Source: Rhodospirillales bacterium (lineage in GTDB: Bacteria; Pseudomonadota; Alphaproteobacteria; Micavibrionales; UBA1664). Taken from it: a DNA stretch of 64,000 nt. The first letter of the stretch is position 1. Every line of letters begins with the position of its first letter. The stretch covers positions 1,240,001 to 1,304,000 of the forward strand of contig CP060260.1 in the NCBI GenBank assembly GCA_023898805.1, in the 5' to 3' direction. The notes beneath the pieces were generated by a model. That model saw nothing but the letters and a program-made list of their open reading frames with translations, searched no databases and was not told the origin of the DNA. This document shows, one piece after another, positions 25,329 through 34,530 of this stretch. Both the position numbers and the translations under genes were made by a program.

Positions 25329-25974
25329 TGAAATGCTCCTTGGCTGTGGTCGTGACCGGCTTGTCCAGCACGCTCCACAAAAGATTGAAAGTATTGCGTT
25401 GGATTTCGGTCCCGACAGGATCGACGCGGACGATGGTTTTAAGCACGTCGCCGGATTCCCACGCGATCCGGTCGCCGTAAATCAATGTGACGCGGTTGAT
25501 GAAATAGGGTTTGGGGATATACCGGTATTCATCAAGCGGGCCGATAATGTATGTGTTTCCGGCTTCCACCAGTTGGCGCATCCGGATGCCGTCCGCGCGC
25601 ATCATGCGATAGAAATTGTTGACCGATGGCGGCGATACGCTGTCATCCGCGTACATGATCAGCAATTCTTTGTTCTTCTGCTCCTTAAGATGGGCGTACG
25701 CATCGTTGAGAAGCTGTAAATAAGCGTCTTCGTGCGTCTCACCACGCAAAAAATAAATCGGGAATTCTGAATACTGGATACCGCCATCGGTGAATGTCAC
25801 CCCGCGCTGCTCCAGCGCGGCCCTGATCTTGCGCTGGGTGCGCGCGGTCGGCTGGCTTTCGCCGCGCTCGACCTTCTGCATCCCCTGCAAGGACAGGTCC
25901 GCCTGCGCCGCAAGCTGCTCCTGCGTCAGGTTTAAAAAGGCGCGTGCGGCCCGAATTTGCCCTGCAAAGTCCAT
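25321..25974 (-). CDS. XRE-family transcriptional regulator with unknown C-terminal domain
   Basis: 217 residues. The first 60 form a Cro/C1-type helix-turn-helix (IRAARAFLNLTQEQLAAQADLSLQGMQKVERGES). Residues 70-217 form a separate alpha/beta domain (YFLRGETHEDAYLQLLNDAYAHL, LLIMYADDSVSPPSVNNFY, RQLVEAGNTYIIGPLDEYRYIP) that I do not recognise and that may sense a ligand. It is the first gene of the CDPS operon. The promoter overlaps a palindrome, which suggests self-control. The -10 box ends 6 nt before the ATG, so the transcript is predicted to be leaderless. Confidence 0.85.
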   Translation of the reverse strand: MDFAGQIRAARAFLNLTQEQLAAQADLSLQGMQKVERGESQPTARTQRKIRAALEQRGVTFTDGGIQYSEFPIYFLRGETHEDAYLQLLNDAYAHLKEQKNKELLIMYADDSVSPPSVNNFYRMMRADGIRMRQLVEAGNTYIIGPLDEYRYIPKPYFINRVTLIYGDRIAWESGDVLKTIVRVDPVGTEIQRNTFNLLWSVLDKPVTTTAKEHFND

Positions 25975-25980
25975 AGAGTA

Positions 25981-26008
25981 GTTATAATAACCATTCTTGT
26001 AATTGCAA
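25981..26008 (-). promoter_or_regulatory. promoter and likely operator of the XRE-CDPS-methyltransferase operon
   Basis: Minus strand TTGCAA (26008-26003), 16-nt spacer, TATAAC (25986-25981), 6 nt, ATG. The -10 box is inside an 11-bp palindrome GTTAT-A-ATAAC (25981-25991). A looser inverted repeat, TTGT-7-ACAA, overlaps the -35 box. Both are natural targets for the XRE protein. Confidence 0.55.
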
Positions 26009-26080
26009 CAATTATTTTTAATGCTTTTTTAACCAATCCGCTGTATAACCTTTCGAAACCCAGACGGGACTAGAGGAAGT

Positions 26081-26449
26081 ATGTACGCAAAAATTCAAAC
26101 CGGGATGAAAGCGGCCGGCACGATCCGCAGCATCGCCGTAGCCAACCAGAACGCCCCGTTATCTGCGGTCGCCATTGTCGCCAACGCGGACACGCCGCAA
26201 TGGTATGACGTAAAGTTTCTGGCCGAACGCATGTTCGACCTGCGCGGTATGGTGCGCGACGCCATCCGCAGCCGCCGTGGCGCCGAACAATTGCGCCAGC
26301 GTTACGCGGCTCTGCCGGCGCGCCAGATCGTCACCGCCGAAATTCACGGCCACAGCATGGACATCGCGCTGGCCTGGCATGATTACCGCATCGCCACCGC
26401 CGCCTATCACAGCGCGTGGGAGGCGTATCAGCACAACCTGCGCCGCTGA
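26081..26449 (+). CDS. unknown protein, 122 residues
   Basis: The ATG follows AGAGGA at a good distance. The product starts MYAKIQTGMKAAGTIRSIAV and is soluble, with a helical middle (WYDVKFLAERMFDLRGMVRDAI) and an aromatic/histidine-rich end (IHGHSMDIALAWHDYRIATAAYHSAWEAY). I recognise no family. It is divergent from the XRE-CDPS operon with about 106 bp between, so it could share control with it, but nothing shows this directly. Confidence 0.65.
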   Translation: MYAKIQTGMKAAGTIRSIAVANQNAPLSAVAIVANADTPQWYDVKFLAERMFDLRGMVRDAIRSRRGAEQLRQRYAALPARQIVTAEIHGHSMDIALAWHDYRIATAAYHSAWEAYQHNLRR

Positions 26450-26468
26450 TCGCGTTGTTTCACCATAT

Positions 26469-26498
26469 TTGACAGACGTCATGGCATTTCCCTAAAAA
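26469..26498 (+). promoter_or_regulatory. promoter of the gene at 26505, predicted leaderless
   Basis: Consensus TTGACA (26469-26474), 18-nt spacer, TAAAAA (26493-26498), 6 nt, ATG. A GACGTC palindrome directly follows the -35 box. Confidence 0.45.
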
Positions 26499-26504
26499 AT
26501 ATCC

Positions 26505-27257
26505 ATGACCTATTCCCCCGATACCGCACCGACCGGTCTTGAAGCCCTGCGCACCGGCACCATCATCCGCGCCAATATACCAAGCATCAGTGCCAGGGAT
26601 GGCACGCTGATCCTTTATTCTAGGACAAGTTTGGTCCTTGGCGTCGAGGGTGTAAAAAACACGGACTGCGCAACCGGTCTTTTTCTGGCGCGCCTGTCGA
26701 CCAGCGCCGACCAGTTTGAAAATCAGCAAGGTCCGGTCGTGCCGTACGAGGATTTTTACACGATGGGCATCCACGGCATGACCTCGGATATCCAGCTCCG
26801 TACCGAGCGCGTCGATCTGCTCCCCGCGCACGCAATGTTTCTGGGTGAATCCGTGCGACTTTTGGGTTGTATCGACGATGCCGACACCATGGAAATGATC
26901 GGGCGGGCATTGCTGCGCGGCATGAAATCCGAATACGGCGAAGGCGGACGCGGACCGCGCGGCCCCCTGAAGGGCAGCGTCCTGCGTCAGGAGGTGTGCT
27001 ATGGCCTTGCGCCCGTGTTTCCGGAATTTCCGTTGCAGGATATCGTCAGGCAAATGCTGACGCTCCTGCTACGCGGAAAAGACGATTACGAACGCGCCTT
27101 TCGTCAGGCGGGTATGCAGCACGATTTGCGGCGATTCGACCTGCACACGGCTTTTCTGAAGGCGCGCGACCGCAGGAACGAAGTTGGTGTGTGCGAAGAT
27201 CAGACCGCATCTGCACCGGCATGCGGACCCGCCACGCTTGTGCCTTCGGCGCCCTAG
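26505..27257 (+). CDS. unknown protein, 250 residues
   Basis: A soluble protein starting MTYSPDTAPTGLEALRTGTI, without signal peptide or membrane segments. The N-terminal half is beta-rich (GTLILYSRTSLVLGVEGV); a Gly/Arg stretch (GEGGRGPRGP, about residue 150) links to a helical C-terminal half with LRQEVCYGLAPVFPEF. The last 20 residues are low-complexity. No family recognised. The stop TAG shares its bases with the stop of the convergent queA in the sequence CTAG. Confidence 0.65.
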   Translation: MTYSPDTAPTGLEALRTGTIIRANIPSISARDGTLILYSRTSLVLGVEGVKNTDCATGLFLARLSTSADQFENQQGPVVPYEDFYTMGIHGMTSDIQLRTERVDLLPAHAMFLGESVRLLGCIDDADTMEMIGRALLRGMKSEYGEGGRGPRGPLKGSVLRQEVCYGLAPVFPEFPLQDIVRQMLTLLLRGKDDYERAFRQAGMQHDLRRFDLHTAFLKARDRRNEVGVCEDQTASAPACGPATLVPSAP

Positions 27258-28276
27258 GCGGCAGGTTCCAGCCAGCACGCATCGCCGTATGAATAAAACC
27301 GGTATCCGTCCGCGATTGCGTGGCGATAGGCGGCAAGCATCCGCTCCCGCCCAGCGAAGGCCGATACCAGCATCAACAAGGTCGAACGCGGCAGGTGGAA
27401 ATTGGTCATCAGCACGTCGACGCATCTGAAACGATAACCCGGCGTGATGAACAGCCGGGTTTCGCGTCGTCCGGCCTGAAGAACCCCGTTTTCATCCGCC
27501 ATGGATTCCAATGTCCGTAAACTGGTCGTACCCACCGCGACCACGCGCCCGCCCGCCTGCCGCGCGGCGTTGATCGCGGCGGCGGCCTCCTCGCTGACAT
27601 GTGCCCATTCCGCGTGCATCACATGGTCGTCCGTGTCATCGGCCTTGACCGGCAGGAACGTGCCCGCTCCGACATGCAGCGTCACATGCACGCGCCGTGC
27701 GCCAGCGGCGTCGATCGCGGCCAGAAGCTTCGGCGTGAAATGCAGCCCCGCCGTCGGTGCCGCGACCGACCCCGGATGCCGCGCATAGGCGGTCTGATAA
27801 TCCGTGCGGTCCGATGCGCCCGCCCGCCGGTGCATATAGGGCGGCAACGGCATTTCGCCGTAACGCTCCAGCATCGCGAATAGGTCGGGGCAATCGAAGG
27901 TCAAAAGCACCTGCCCGTCCGGGGTGCGTTCGCCCACGCGCGCGGCGAAATCCGGCGCAAAAACGATGGTTTGTCCGGGTTTCAGGCGTTTCGCGGGCCG
28001 CGCGAAACACAGCCAGCTTTGCGCATCCACTGCCTGATGCAGCAGGCATTCGACCGCGATTTCACCGCGCCGCCCGTGCAGCCGCGCGGGGATGACCCGC
28101 GTATCGTTGAACACCATGACATCGCCGGGTTTAAGCAGCGCGGGAATGTCGCGCACACCCATATCCGCAAGCGCATCCGGCGTCACGCGCAAAAGCCGTG
28201 CGGAATCGCGCGGGCTTGCGGGTGTTTTCGCGATGCAGCCTTCGGGCAGGTCGAAATCGAACAGATCGACGCGCAT
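27254..28276 (-). CDS. queA: S-adenosylmethionine:tRNA ribosyltransferase-isomerase
   Basis: Transfers and isomerises the ribosyl part of SAM onto preQ1 in tRNA (anticodon G34), giving epoxyqueuosine. 340 residues, full family length. Motifs: FDLPEGCIAKTPASPRDSARLL at the start, MVFNDTRVIPARLHG, the conserved RTDYQTAYARHPGSVAAPTAGLHFT and NFHLPRSTLLMLVSAFAGRE. It begins 3 nt after the AI-2E-type gene, so the two are probably cotranscribed. No tgt or queG is in the window. Confidence 0.96.
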   Translation of the reverse strand: MRVDLFDFDLPEGCIAKTPASPRDSARLLRVTPDALADMGVRDIPALLKPGDVMVFNDTRVIPARLHGRRGEIAVECLLHQAVDAQSWLCFARPAKRLKPGQTIVFAPDFAARVGERTPDGQVLLTFDCPDLFAMLERYGEMPLPPYMHRRAGASDRTDYQTAYARHPGSVAAPTAGLHFTPKLLAAIDAAGARRVHVTLHVGAGTFLPVKADDTDDHVMHAEWAHVSEEAAAAINAARQAGGRVVAVGTTSLRTLESMADENGVLQAGRRETRLFITPGYRFRCVDVLMTNFHLPRSTLLMLVSAFAGRERMLAAYRHAIADGYRFYSYGDACWLEPAA

Positions 28277-28279
28277 CGT

Positions 28280-29368
28280 TTATGCCGCCTCGGCGTCTTC
28301 GGCCACGCGCCGGTCAGAATGCGACCATTCGACGATCAGCGTCCACGCCAGCGCAAGCAAGGTCGGCCCAATGAACAGGCCGATGAACCCGAACGCGATC
28401 AACCCGCCGAACACGCCCAGCAGCACCAGCGGCAAAGGCAGATTGGACCCCAGCGAGATGAAATAGGGTCGCACGACGTTGTCCACCCCGGAAATGACAA
28501 GAACGCCCCACACCGCCATGAAGATGGCGACGCCGGTTTGCCCGTGCGTGTACAACCAGAACGTTGCGGGCACCCAGATCAGCGGCGGACCCATTGGTAC
28601 GAAGGACAGGACGATGGTGATCAGCCCCAGAAACGCTGCGCCTGGCACGTCCGCAAGCCACAGGCCGATCCCGGCCAGCGCGCCTTGCGCCACCGCGGTG
28701 CCGAGAATCCCGTAAACCACCCCGATCACGGTTTTTTTACAGATGGTCAACATGTGCTGCGCCCGCGCGCCTGCGAACTTGGCCAGCAGCGTGTTGACGC
28801 GCTGCGCCACCGTGACGCCGTGCCGGAAAAAGAAAAATGCGATCAGCACGCCAAGCGAAAGATCCAGCACGCCCTGCCCGATCGCGCGGCCTACGGCGAT
28901 CAGTTTTGGCGCGACATGGTCCTTGAGCGTCGCGCCGTCCTGCAACGGCTGGGCGATATACTGCGTCCACACGGTTTCCAGATGTGGCCCGATCATTGGC
29001 AGGTCGCGCGCCCATTGCGGCATGTCGCCGGGGGAATTGAGGACGGGCGCAAGCACCAGCGTATAAAGCCGCCCGAAATTCTCGGCCACGCTCGACCCCA
29101 GAAACACGATGGGGACAAGGAAACACAGCGCCAGTGCCAGCGTCATGATGAACGCGGCCAGCGTGCGCCGCCCGTTCAGCCGTGCCTTGAGCCAGATAAA
29201 GGCGGGCCAGGTGGAAAGGGTAAAGATGATCGCAAGCAGGAACGCCGGAATGAAGGGCCGCAGCACGACCAGGCACCCCCACAGGATCAGCACGACGCCC
29301 GCGACGATGACAAGCGTGCGGTACACCGTTTCGCGGTTGATGCTTTCAAGGTCGAAACGTACGGCCAC
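28280..29368 (-). CDS. AI-2E family transporter (PerM/YdiK-like permease)
   Basis: Inner-membrane protein of about 362 residues with seven or eight hydrophobic segments in the family pattern: two N-terminal helices (VIVAGVVLILWGCLVVL, FIPAFLLAIIFTLSTW), a long soluble insert around 110-170, and the conserved C-terminal block (YGILGTAVAQGALAGIGLWL, VPMGPPLIWVPATFWL, DNVVRPYFISLGSNLPLPLVLLGVFGGL). The chosen start is the GTG at 29368, with AGGAAAG upstream, in place of the longer frame at 29413. The members exported differ widely, so autoinducer-2 transport should not be assumed. Confidence 0.88.
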   Translation of the reverse strand: MAVRFDLESINRETVYRTLVIVAGVVLILWGCLVVLRPFIPAFLLAIIFTLSTWPAFIWLKARLNGRRTLAAFIMTLALALCFLVPIVFLGSSVAENFGRLYTLVLAPVLNSPGDMPQWARDLPMIGPHLETVWTQYIAQPLQDGATLKDHVAPKLIAVGRAIGQGVLDLSLGVLIAFFFFRHGVTVAQRVNTLLAKFAGARAQHMLTICKKTVIGVVYGILGTAVAQGALAGIGLWLADVPGAAFLGLITIVLSFVPMGPPLIWVPATFWLYTHGQTGVAIFMAVWGVLVISGVDNVVRPYFISLGSNLPLPLVLLGVFGGLIAFGFIGLFIGPTLLALAWTLIVEWSHSDRRVAEDAEAA

Positions 29369-29477
29369 GGGCTTTCCTGTTCTTAAAATGCGATCAAGCC
29401 GATAGGAAAGCACAGATCACCCACCGGCGAAAGCCGCCAAAAAGCACGCCAGCAAACCAGATGTGTAAAAGAAAAAA

Positions 29478-29552
29478 TGGTGCCGTTGATAGGATTTGAA
29501 CCTACGACCCTCGCATTACGAATGCGATGCTCTACCCCTGAGCTACAACGGC
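29478..29552 (-). tRNA. tRNA-Thr (anticodon CGT)
   Basis: 75-nt cloverleaf on the minus strand: acceptor GCCGTTG/CAACGGC, anticodon stem TCGCA/TGCGA around TTCGTAA (anticodon CGT), T-arm GTAGG/CCTAT around TTCAAAT, encoded CCA. Confidence 0.97.
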
Positions 29553-29688
29553 CCTGAAAAACCTGCAAAACAGTTTGTGGCAAAGTCTTCTGGCGCTGCA
29601 GCGTGACTTTACAACGCGTATTCTCTTAAGGTTTTTTGCGCTCCGATGCAACAACGCAAAAACAAGGTTGCGCCATGGAGGGGTTGGT

Positions 29689-29916
29689 ATGACCGGGATG
29701 CATCCGGATTTTTCAAGGGCGGCCAGCGCCGCGCGCCAGCCTGAAAAGCCGCGTCCCGCCTTTGCGGTCCTGCCGGTGGATTGTCACATGGGCCTGTCCG
29801 CGCAGGACGAAGGCGTCGCGCCGAATCGTAAAAAAGCCCACATTTTAGGGCGCTTGGGCGTATTTTTGCGGCGCGTTTTACACAACGACGTTGCGTTTTC
29901 GCGCCGGATGCCCTAA
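29689..29916 (+). CDS. possible small unknown protein, 75 residues
   Basis: An ATG preceded by GGAGGGG (5-nt spacing) opens a 75-codon frame between tRNA-Thr and the SRP RNA. The product starts MTGMHPDFSRAASAARQPEK and ends in a basic, helical stretch (HILGRLGVFLRRVLHN). No family is recognised. The rest of this roughly 370-nt gap (29553-29688 and 29917-29926) holds nothing I can identify. The ribosome-binding site supports translation, but composition is not decisive. Confidence 0.4.
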   Translation: MTGMHPDFSRAASAARQPEKPRPAFAVLPVDCHMGLSAQDEGVAPNRKKAHILGRLGVFLRRVLHNDVAFSRRMP

Positions 29917-29926
29917 CCCTTCTTCC

Positions 29927-30020
29927 GGGAAACCGGGGGCGGGCGAATGCGTCGCCAATCCGGTCAGGTCCGAAAGGAAGCAGCCGTAACGATTTTGCTT
30001 CGGGTCGCTCTCCGGTTTCC
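29927..30020 (+). ncRNA. ffs: signal recognition particle RNA, small (4.5S) type
   Basis: A hairpin RNA whose ends pair (GGGAAACCGG with CCGGTTTCC) and whose apex is the SRP domain IV: GGTCAGGTCCGAAAGGAAGCAGC, read as two parts, with the GGAA-type tetraloop and asymmetric loop that bind Ffh. It targets nascent membrane proteins with Ffh/FtsY. Position near dnaX is common in alphaproteobacteria; here two unknown genes lie between. Ends are approximate. Confidence 0.92.
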
Positions 30021-30029
30021 TACACCGAA

Positions 30030-31262
30030 TTAAAAATCCAGCACGATTTGATCGATACCGTTGGGCCGCGGCGCGGCGTAAGAAAATCCGCCGCCGCCAG
30101 GCAGGGTTTTGATCACGGCCTCGGCCTTGGCACGATTGCCCAGCGCTTTGGAAAAAGCCTCCCGCAAGGCGTGGATGGTGGCGAACGCGGTGCTGCTGGG
30201 CTGCTTGCTGCTTTTGAAGAACATGCCTCCCAGCGTTCTACCGGTCACGCCTTGGCCCCTCGCGTTGAACACAACGCATAAAACCTTGGCTTGTCTGGCG
30301 GTGATCGTTTGGTTTCCCTTGGGGCCGGCGAGTTCGCAGACGGGCGTCTTGGCGGATGCGTCGACGCTGAACGTATAACCCTGCATATCGATCACGGTAC
30401 GCCCGCTCTTTCCTGTGATCGTAATCGTGTTGTCTGTGGGGTGCGTGGGTTCCGCCTCTGCGGTTTTCGGGCGTGCAGGTTGTCGCGCTGGCCGTTTTGT
30501 GGGCGCGGGCGCCGGTTTGACAATGACTTCCGGCAGTGGCTCTGGCCTTGCTTCCTGTTTCGGTTCTGGCGCCAATGTGGGCACCGGCTTGGAAACCGGT
30601 GTTTGCTTGGCGATCGACGCCAGAAGCGCGCTGACCGATTTGGGTCCATCTCCCGTTTGTGCGGGCGCGGATTTGGGCGCTGCCTGTTCCGGCGGGCTGG
30701 CGGGGCGTGGGTTCAAACTGGGCCTGTCAACCGGCAGTGCGCGCATACTCGTGCGCATGCCGATGCGGGCCACGGGCTCCGTTCTGGCGGCTCTGCCTGA
30801 TACATGCGTGGTACGCACGGGTTGTGACGCGACAAGGGGCCGGTCGGGATTGATGACGGCTGCACCGCGCGGATGCGTCGTGCCGTTGCCGCCTGCGCGT
30901 GCGGCATTGCGCATGGTTTCAAACAGCGACTCGCCCCACGGATGAAGCGCGATGGAATCCGATTTTGGATCCGCCGCCAATATATGCTTTGCGGCTTCCT
31001 GACCGTGCAACAGGCCCAGCGCCGTCCGCAATTGGCCCAGCGCGATGCCCAGATAATGTTCGCCGCCCAGATGCTGGACCAGGTCGGCGCGCGGGACCGG
31101 ACTGGAATGACCGGCCAGATAGGCGGCGGCATTCAGGGTCGCACGATCCACCCGCATTTTTATGCCTTCCACCGCGTAACGCGGTGTCGCGCCAAACCCG
31201 CCCGGCTTGCCGGAAATGTAAATCCACTTCAAATCGACGTCGGGATATTCTCTTGCGCTCAT
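30030..31262 (-). CDS. unknown protein with two winged-helix-like ends and a Pro/Ala linker
   Basis: 410 residues. The N-terminal part (MRVDRATLNAAAYLAGHSSPVPRADLVQHLGG at about 36-67) looks like a winged helix. The middle (about 140-285) is a disordered Pro/Ala/Lys-rich linker. The C-terminal 115 residues (ITARQAKVLCVVFNARGQGV, TAFATIHALREAFSKALG, VIKTLPGGGGFSY) resemble the OmpR-type DNA-binding domain, where a similar string precedes the wing. No receiver domain or membrane segment is present. Its ATG overlaps the stop of the upstream gene (ATGA). A DNA-binding architectural or regulatory protein is an inference from fold likeness only. Confidence 0.7.
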   Translation of the reverse strand: MSAREYPDVDLKWIYISGKPGGFGATPRYAVEGIKMRVDRATLNAAAYLAGHSSPVPRADLVQHLGGEHYLGIALGQLRTALGLLHGQEAAKHILAADPKSDSIALHPWGESLFETMRNAARAGGNGTTHPRGAAVINPDRPLVASQPVRTTHVSGRAARTEPVARIGMRTSMRALPVDRPSLNPRPASPPEQAAPKSAPAQTGDGPKSVSALLASIAKQTPVSKPVPTLAPEPKQEARPEPLPEVIVKPAPAPTKRPARQPARPKTAEAEPTHPTDNTITITGKSGRTVIDMQGYTFSVDASAKTPVCELAGPKGNQTITARQAKVLCVVFNARGQGVTGRTLGGMFFKSSKQPSSTAFATIHALREAFSKALGNRAKAEAVIKTLPGGGGFSYAAPRPNGIDQIVLDF

Positions 31263-32593
31263 GGTTTAACCCCCTTCGGAGCGGGAATTTTCCACCCGCG
31301 GATCAGATCGGTTTTATCGGGGCATGCGTCCAGCAATTGGGCCTGCCCGTCGCGGGCAAGGGTGAAAATGTCCGCCAGATCGCACTGCATGTTATGTGCT
31401 AGCGCCTCGGGCTTCAGGCGCATTGGGCCGCGCCGCAAAAACAGACCGCTGACGACCTCGAACGTGGGTGCATCAAGCCGATCCGCGGCGGTCTCGAATA
31501 TCGCCTGAAGGCCGGGCATGGGTGATGCCATTTTTAATTCACGCGCGCGCAGCTTTTTATCCACGCGCGGCAACGCGTCCACCAAACCGGAATCGGTCGC
31601 GTCGGCGTCAGGTGCGGCGGGTTCTTCGCCCGGATCTGTATCGGGCTCTTCCTCGCAGGTTTCAGCAGGGCTTTCATCAGGGCTTTCGTCCGGCCGCTCA
31701 TCCGTCCCGGAAGATAAGGGCTCTTTCGCGTCCGTCGCTTCTGAATCGGGCCGGGTATCGTCCGCGTCGCCGGGCGCGGGCGTTTCGTCAGGCTCTTTTT
31801 CAATCAAATCCGGCTCCGGCGCGCTATCGTCGGTTTCGGACTCCCCGCTGTCGTCGATGTCCGGTTCTTCGGCCTCATTCTCGGCCGCAGCCGCCAGATC
31901 GCCGGATATGTCAGAATCTTGATCTTTAAAACCGCCGCCAAGGTCGTCATCAGTAGAATCGCCGGACGCGGCATTTTCTTGCGGGGCCGTTTTGGTGGCA
32001 AGCAGATCGACCAGAAGGATTTGCTCCATCTCCCGGTATGCGACTTTCGCCAGCACGTCTTTTGCCGCCGCGCACCAATGCGCGTACATCCAAAGCGCCT
32101 TCTCGAAATGCGTGTACAGGGTTAATGAATGACCCTGCTTTTCTGCGTTTTCCTGCGCCTTGCGCAAAAAAGCGGAAGTCCGCGCCAGTACATGGACGAT
32201 ATCCTTGATCGTACCCTGTTCCAGCCTTTGGCTAAGGCCCGCGACCATTTGGTCAAATTTGCTTTTTTGCCATTTGCCGATTTCTGTTTTCGCAGGATCT
32301 TTTAAATGTGCGTGGGCTTCATCAAGCACGCGCACGGCCCGTGCCTTATCCAGCGGTTTAAGCGCGGAAACTTTCTTAAAGCGCACCAGCTTGGTGCCGC
32401 CGGATTGTGCATTGCCAAGAAAACGCTGCCACACCGCCAGCATGTCATGACCGGCGACACTTTTGTATTCGGCCCCCGCGAAAATGAACCATTGGCCGGT
32501 TTCGGTATTCTCCGCCATCTGCCCGGGTTGCCAATCGGCAAGCGGTTGGGGCAGGGCGCGGACATCGGAAGATACGGGGACGGTGGCGGGCAT
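31259..32593 (-). CDS. unknown protein with a long acidic linker
   Basis: 444 residues. The N-terminal 200 residues are a folded, helix-rich domain (TGQWFIFAGAEYKSVAGHDMLAVW, KLVRFKKVSALKPLDKARAV, ALWMYAHWCAAAKDVLAKV). Residues about 210-345 are strikingly acidic and repetitive (runs of D/E/S/P such as DERPDESPDESPAETCEEEPD). The C-terminal 90 residues (TFEVVSGLFLRRGPMRLKPEALAHNM) look like a small helical, possibly winged-helix, domain. It is the first gene of a two-gene operon with the Pro/Ala-linker protein. The acidic linker could pair with the basic parts of the partner or mimic DNA. No family recognised. Confidence 0.7.
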   Translation of the reverse strand: MPATVPVSSDVRALPQPLADWQPGQMAENTETGQWFIFAGAEYKSVAGHDMLAVWQRFLGNAQSGGTKLVRFKKVSALKPLDKARAVRVLDEAHAHLKDPAKTEIGKWQKSKFDQMVAGLSQRLEQGTIKDIVHVLARTSAFLRKAQENAEKQGHSLTLYTHFEKALWMYAHWCAAAKDVLAKVAYREMEQILLVDLLATKTAPQENAASGDSTDDDLGGGFKDQDSDISGDLAAAAENEAEEPDIDDSGESETDDSAPEPDLIEKEPDETPAPGDADDTRPDSEATDAKEPLSSGTDERPDESPDESPAETCEEEPDTDPGEEPAAPDADATDSGLVDALPRVDKKLRARELKMASPMPGLQAIFETAADRLDAPTFEVVSGLFLRRGPMRLKPEALAHNMQCDLADIFTLARDGQAQLLDACPDKTDLIRGWKIPAPKGVKP

Positions 32594-32623
32594 GATGTTT
32601 TTCGTAATGGCTTAAGAGGATAT

Positions 32624-32652
32624 GTCATAAACACTCGTATCCATAAGGTCAA
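32624..32652 (-). promoter_or_regulatory. promoter of the acidic-linker operon
   Basis: Minus strand TTGACC (32652-32647), 17-nt spacer, TATGAC (32629-32624). The leader is about 25-30 nt, without an obvious Shine-Dalgarno. Confidence 0.5.
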
Positions 32653-32703
32653 ATCATCCCTGAAGCGGTCCAGCGCCTTATTCCCGGTATAACAATCCGC
32701 GCC

Positions 32704-32745
32704 CTGTTGCGGCGCCCTGTTGCGGCACCGGGTTGCGGCACCGGG
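32704..32745. repeat. short imperfect tandem repeat upstream of dnaX
   Basis: Three copies of a roughly 14-bp unit built on GTTGCGGCACCGG (the first copy reads GTTGCGGCGCC). The last copy supplies the -35 box of the predicted dnaX promoter. Confidence 0.6.
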
Positions 32746-32761
32746 CCAAAGCCGTTACAAA
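32733..32761 (+). promoter_or_regulatory. dnaX promoter, predicted leaderless
   Basis: TTGCGG (32733-32738), 17-nt spacer, TACAAA (32756-32761), 6 nt, ATG at 32768. No Shine-Dalgarno is visible before the ATG. Confidence 0.45.
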
Positions 32762-32767
32762 AATCGT

Positions 32768-34525
<1,758 letters not shown>

Positions 34526-34530
34526 ACGCC

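Noticed and set aside
27971..29386. 471-codon frame antisense to queA and the AI-2E-type permease
   Set aside because: Spans two well-supported genes and their junction; composition of a shadow frame.
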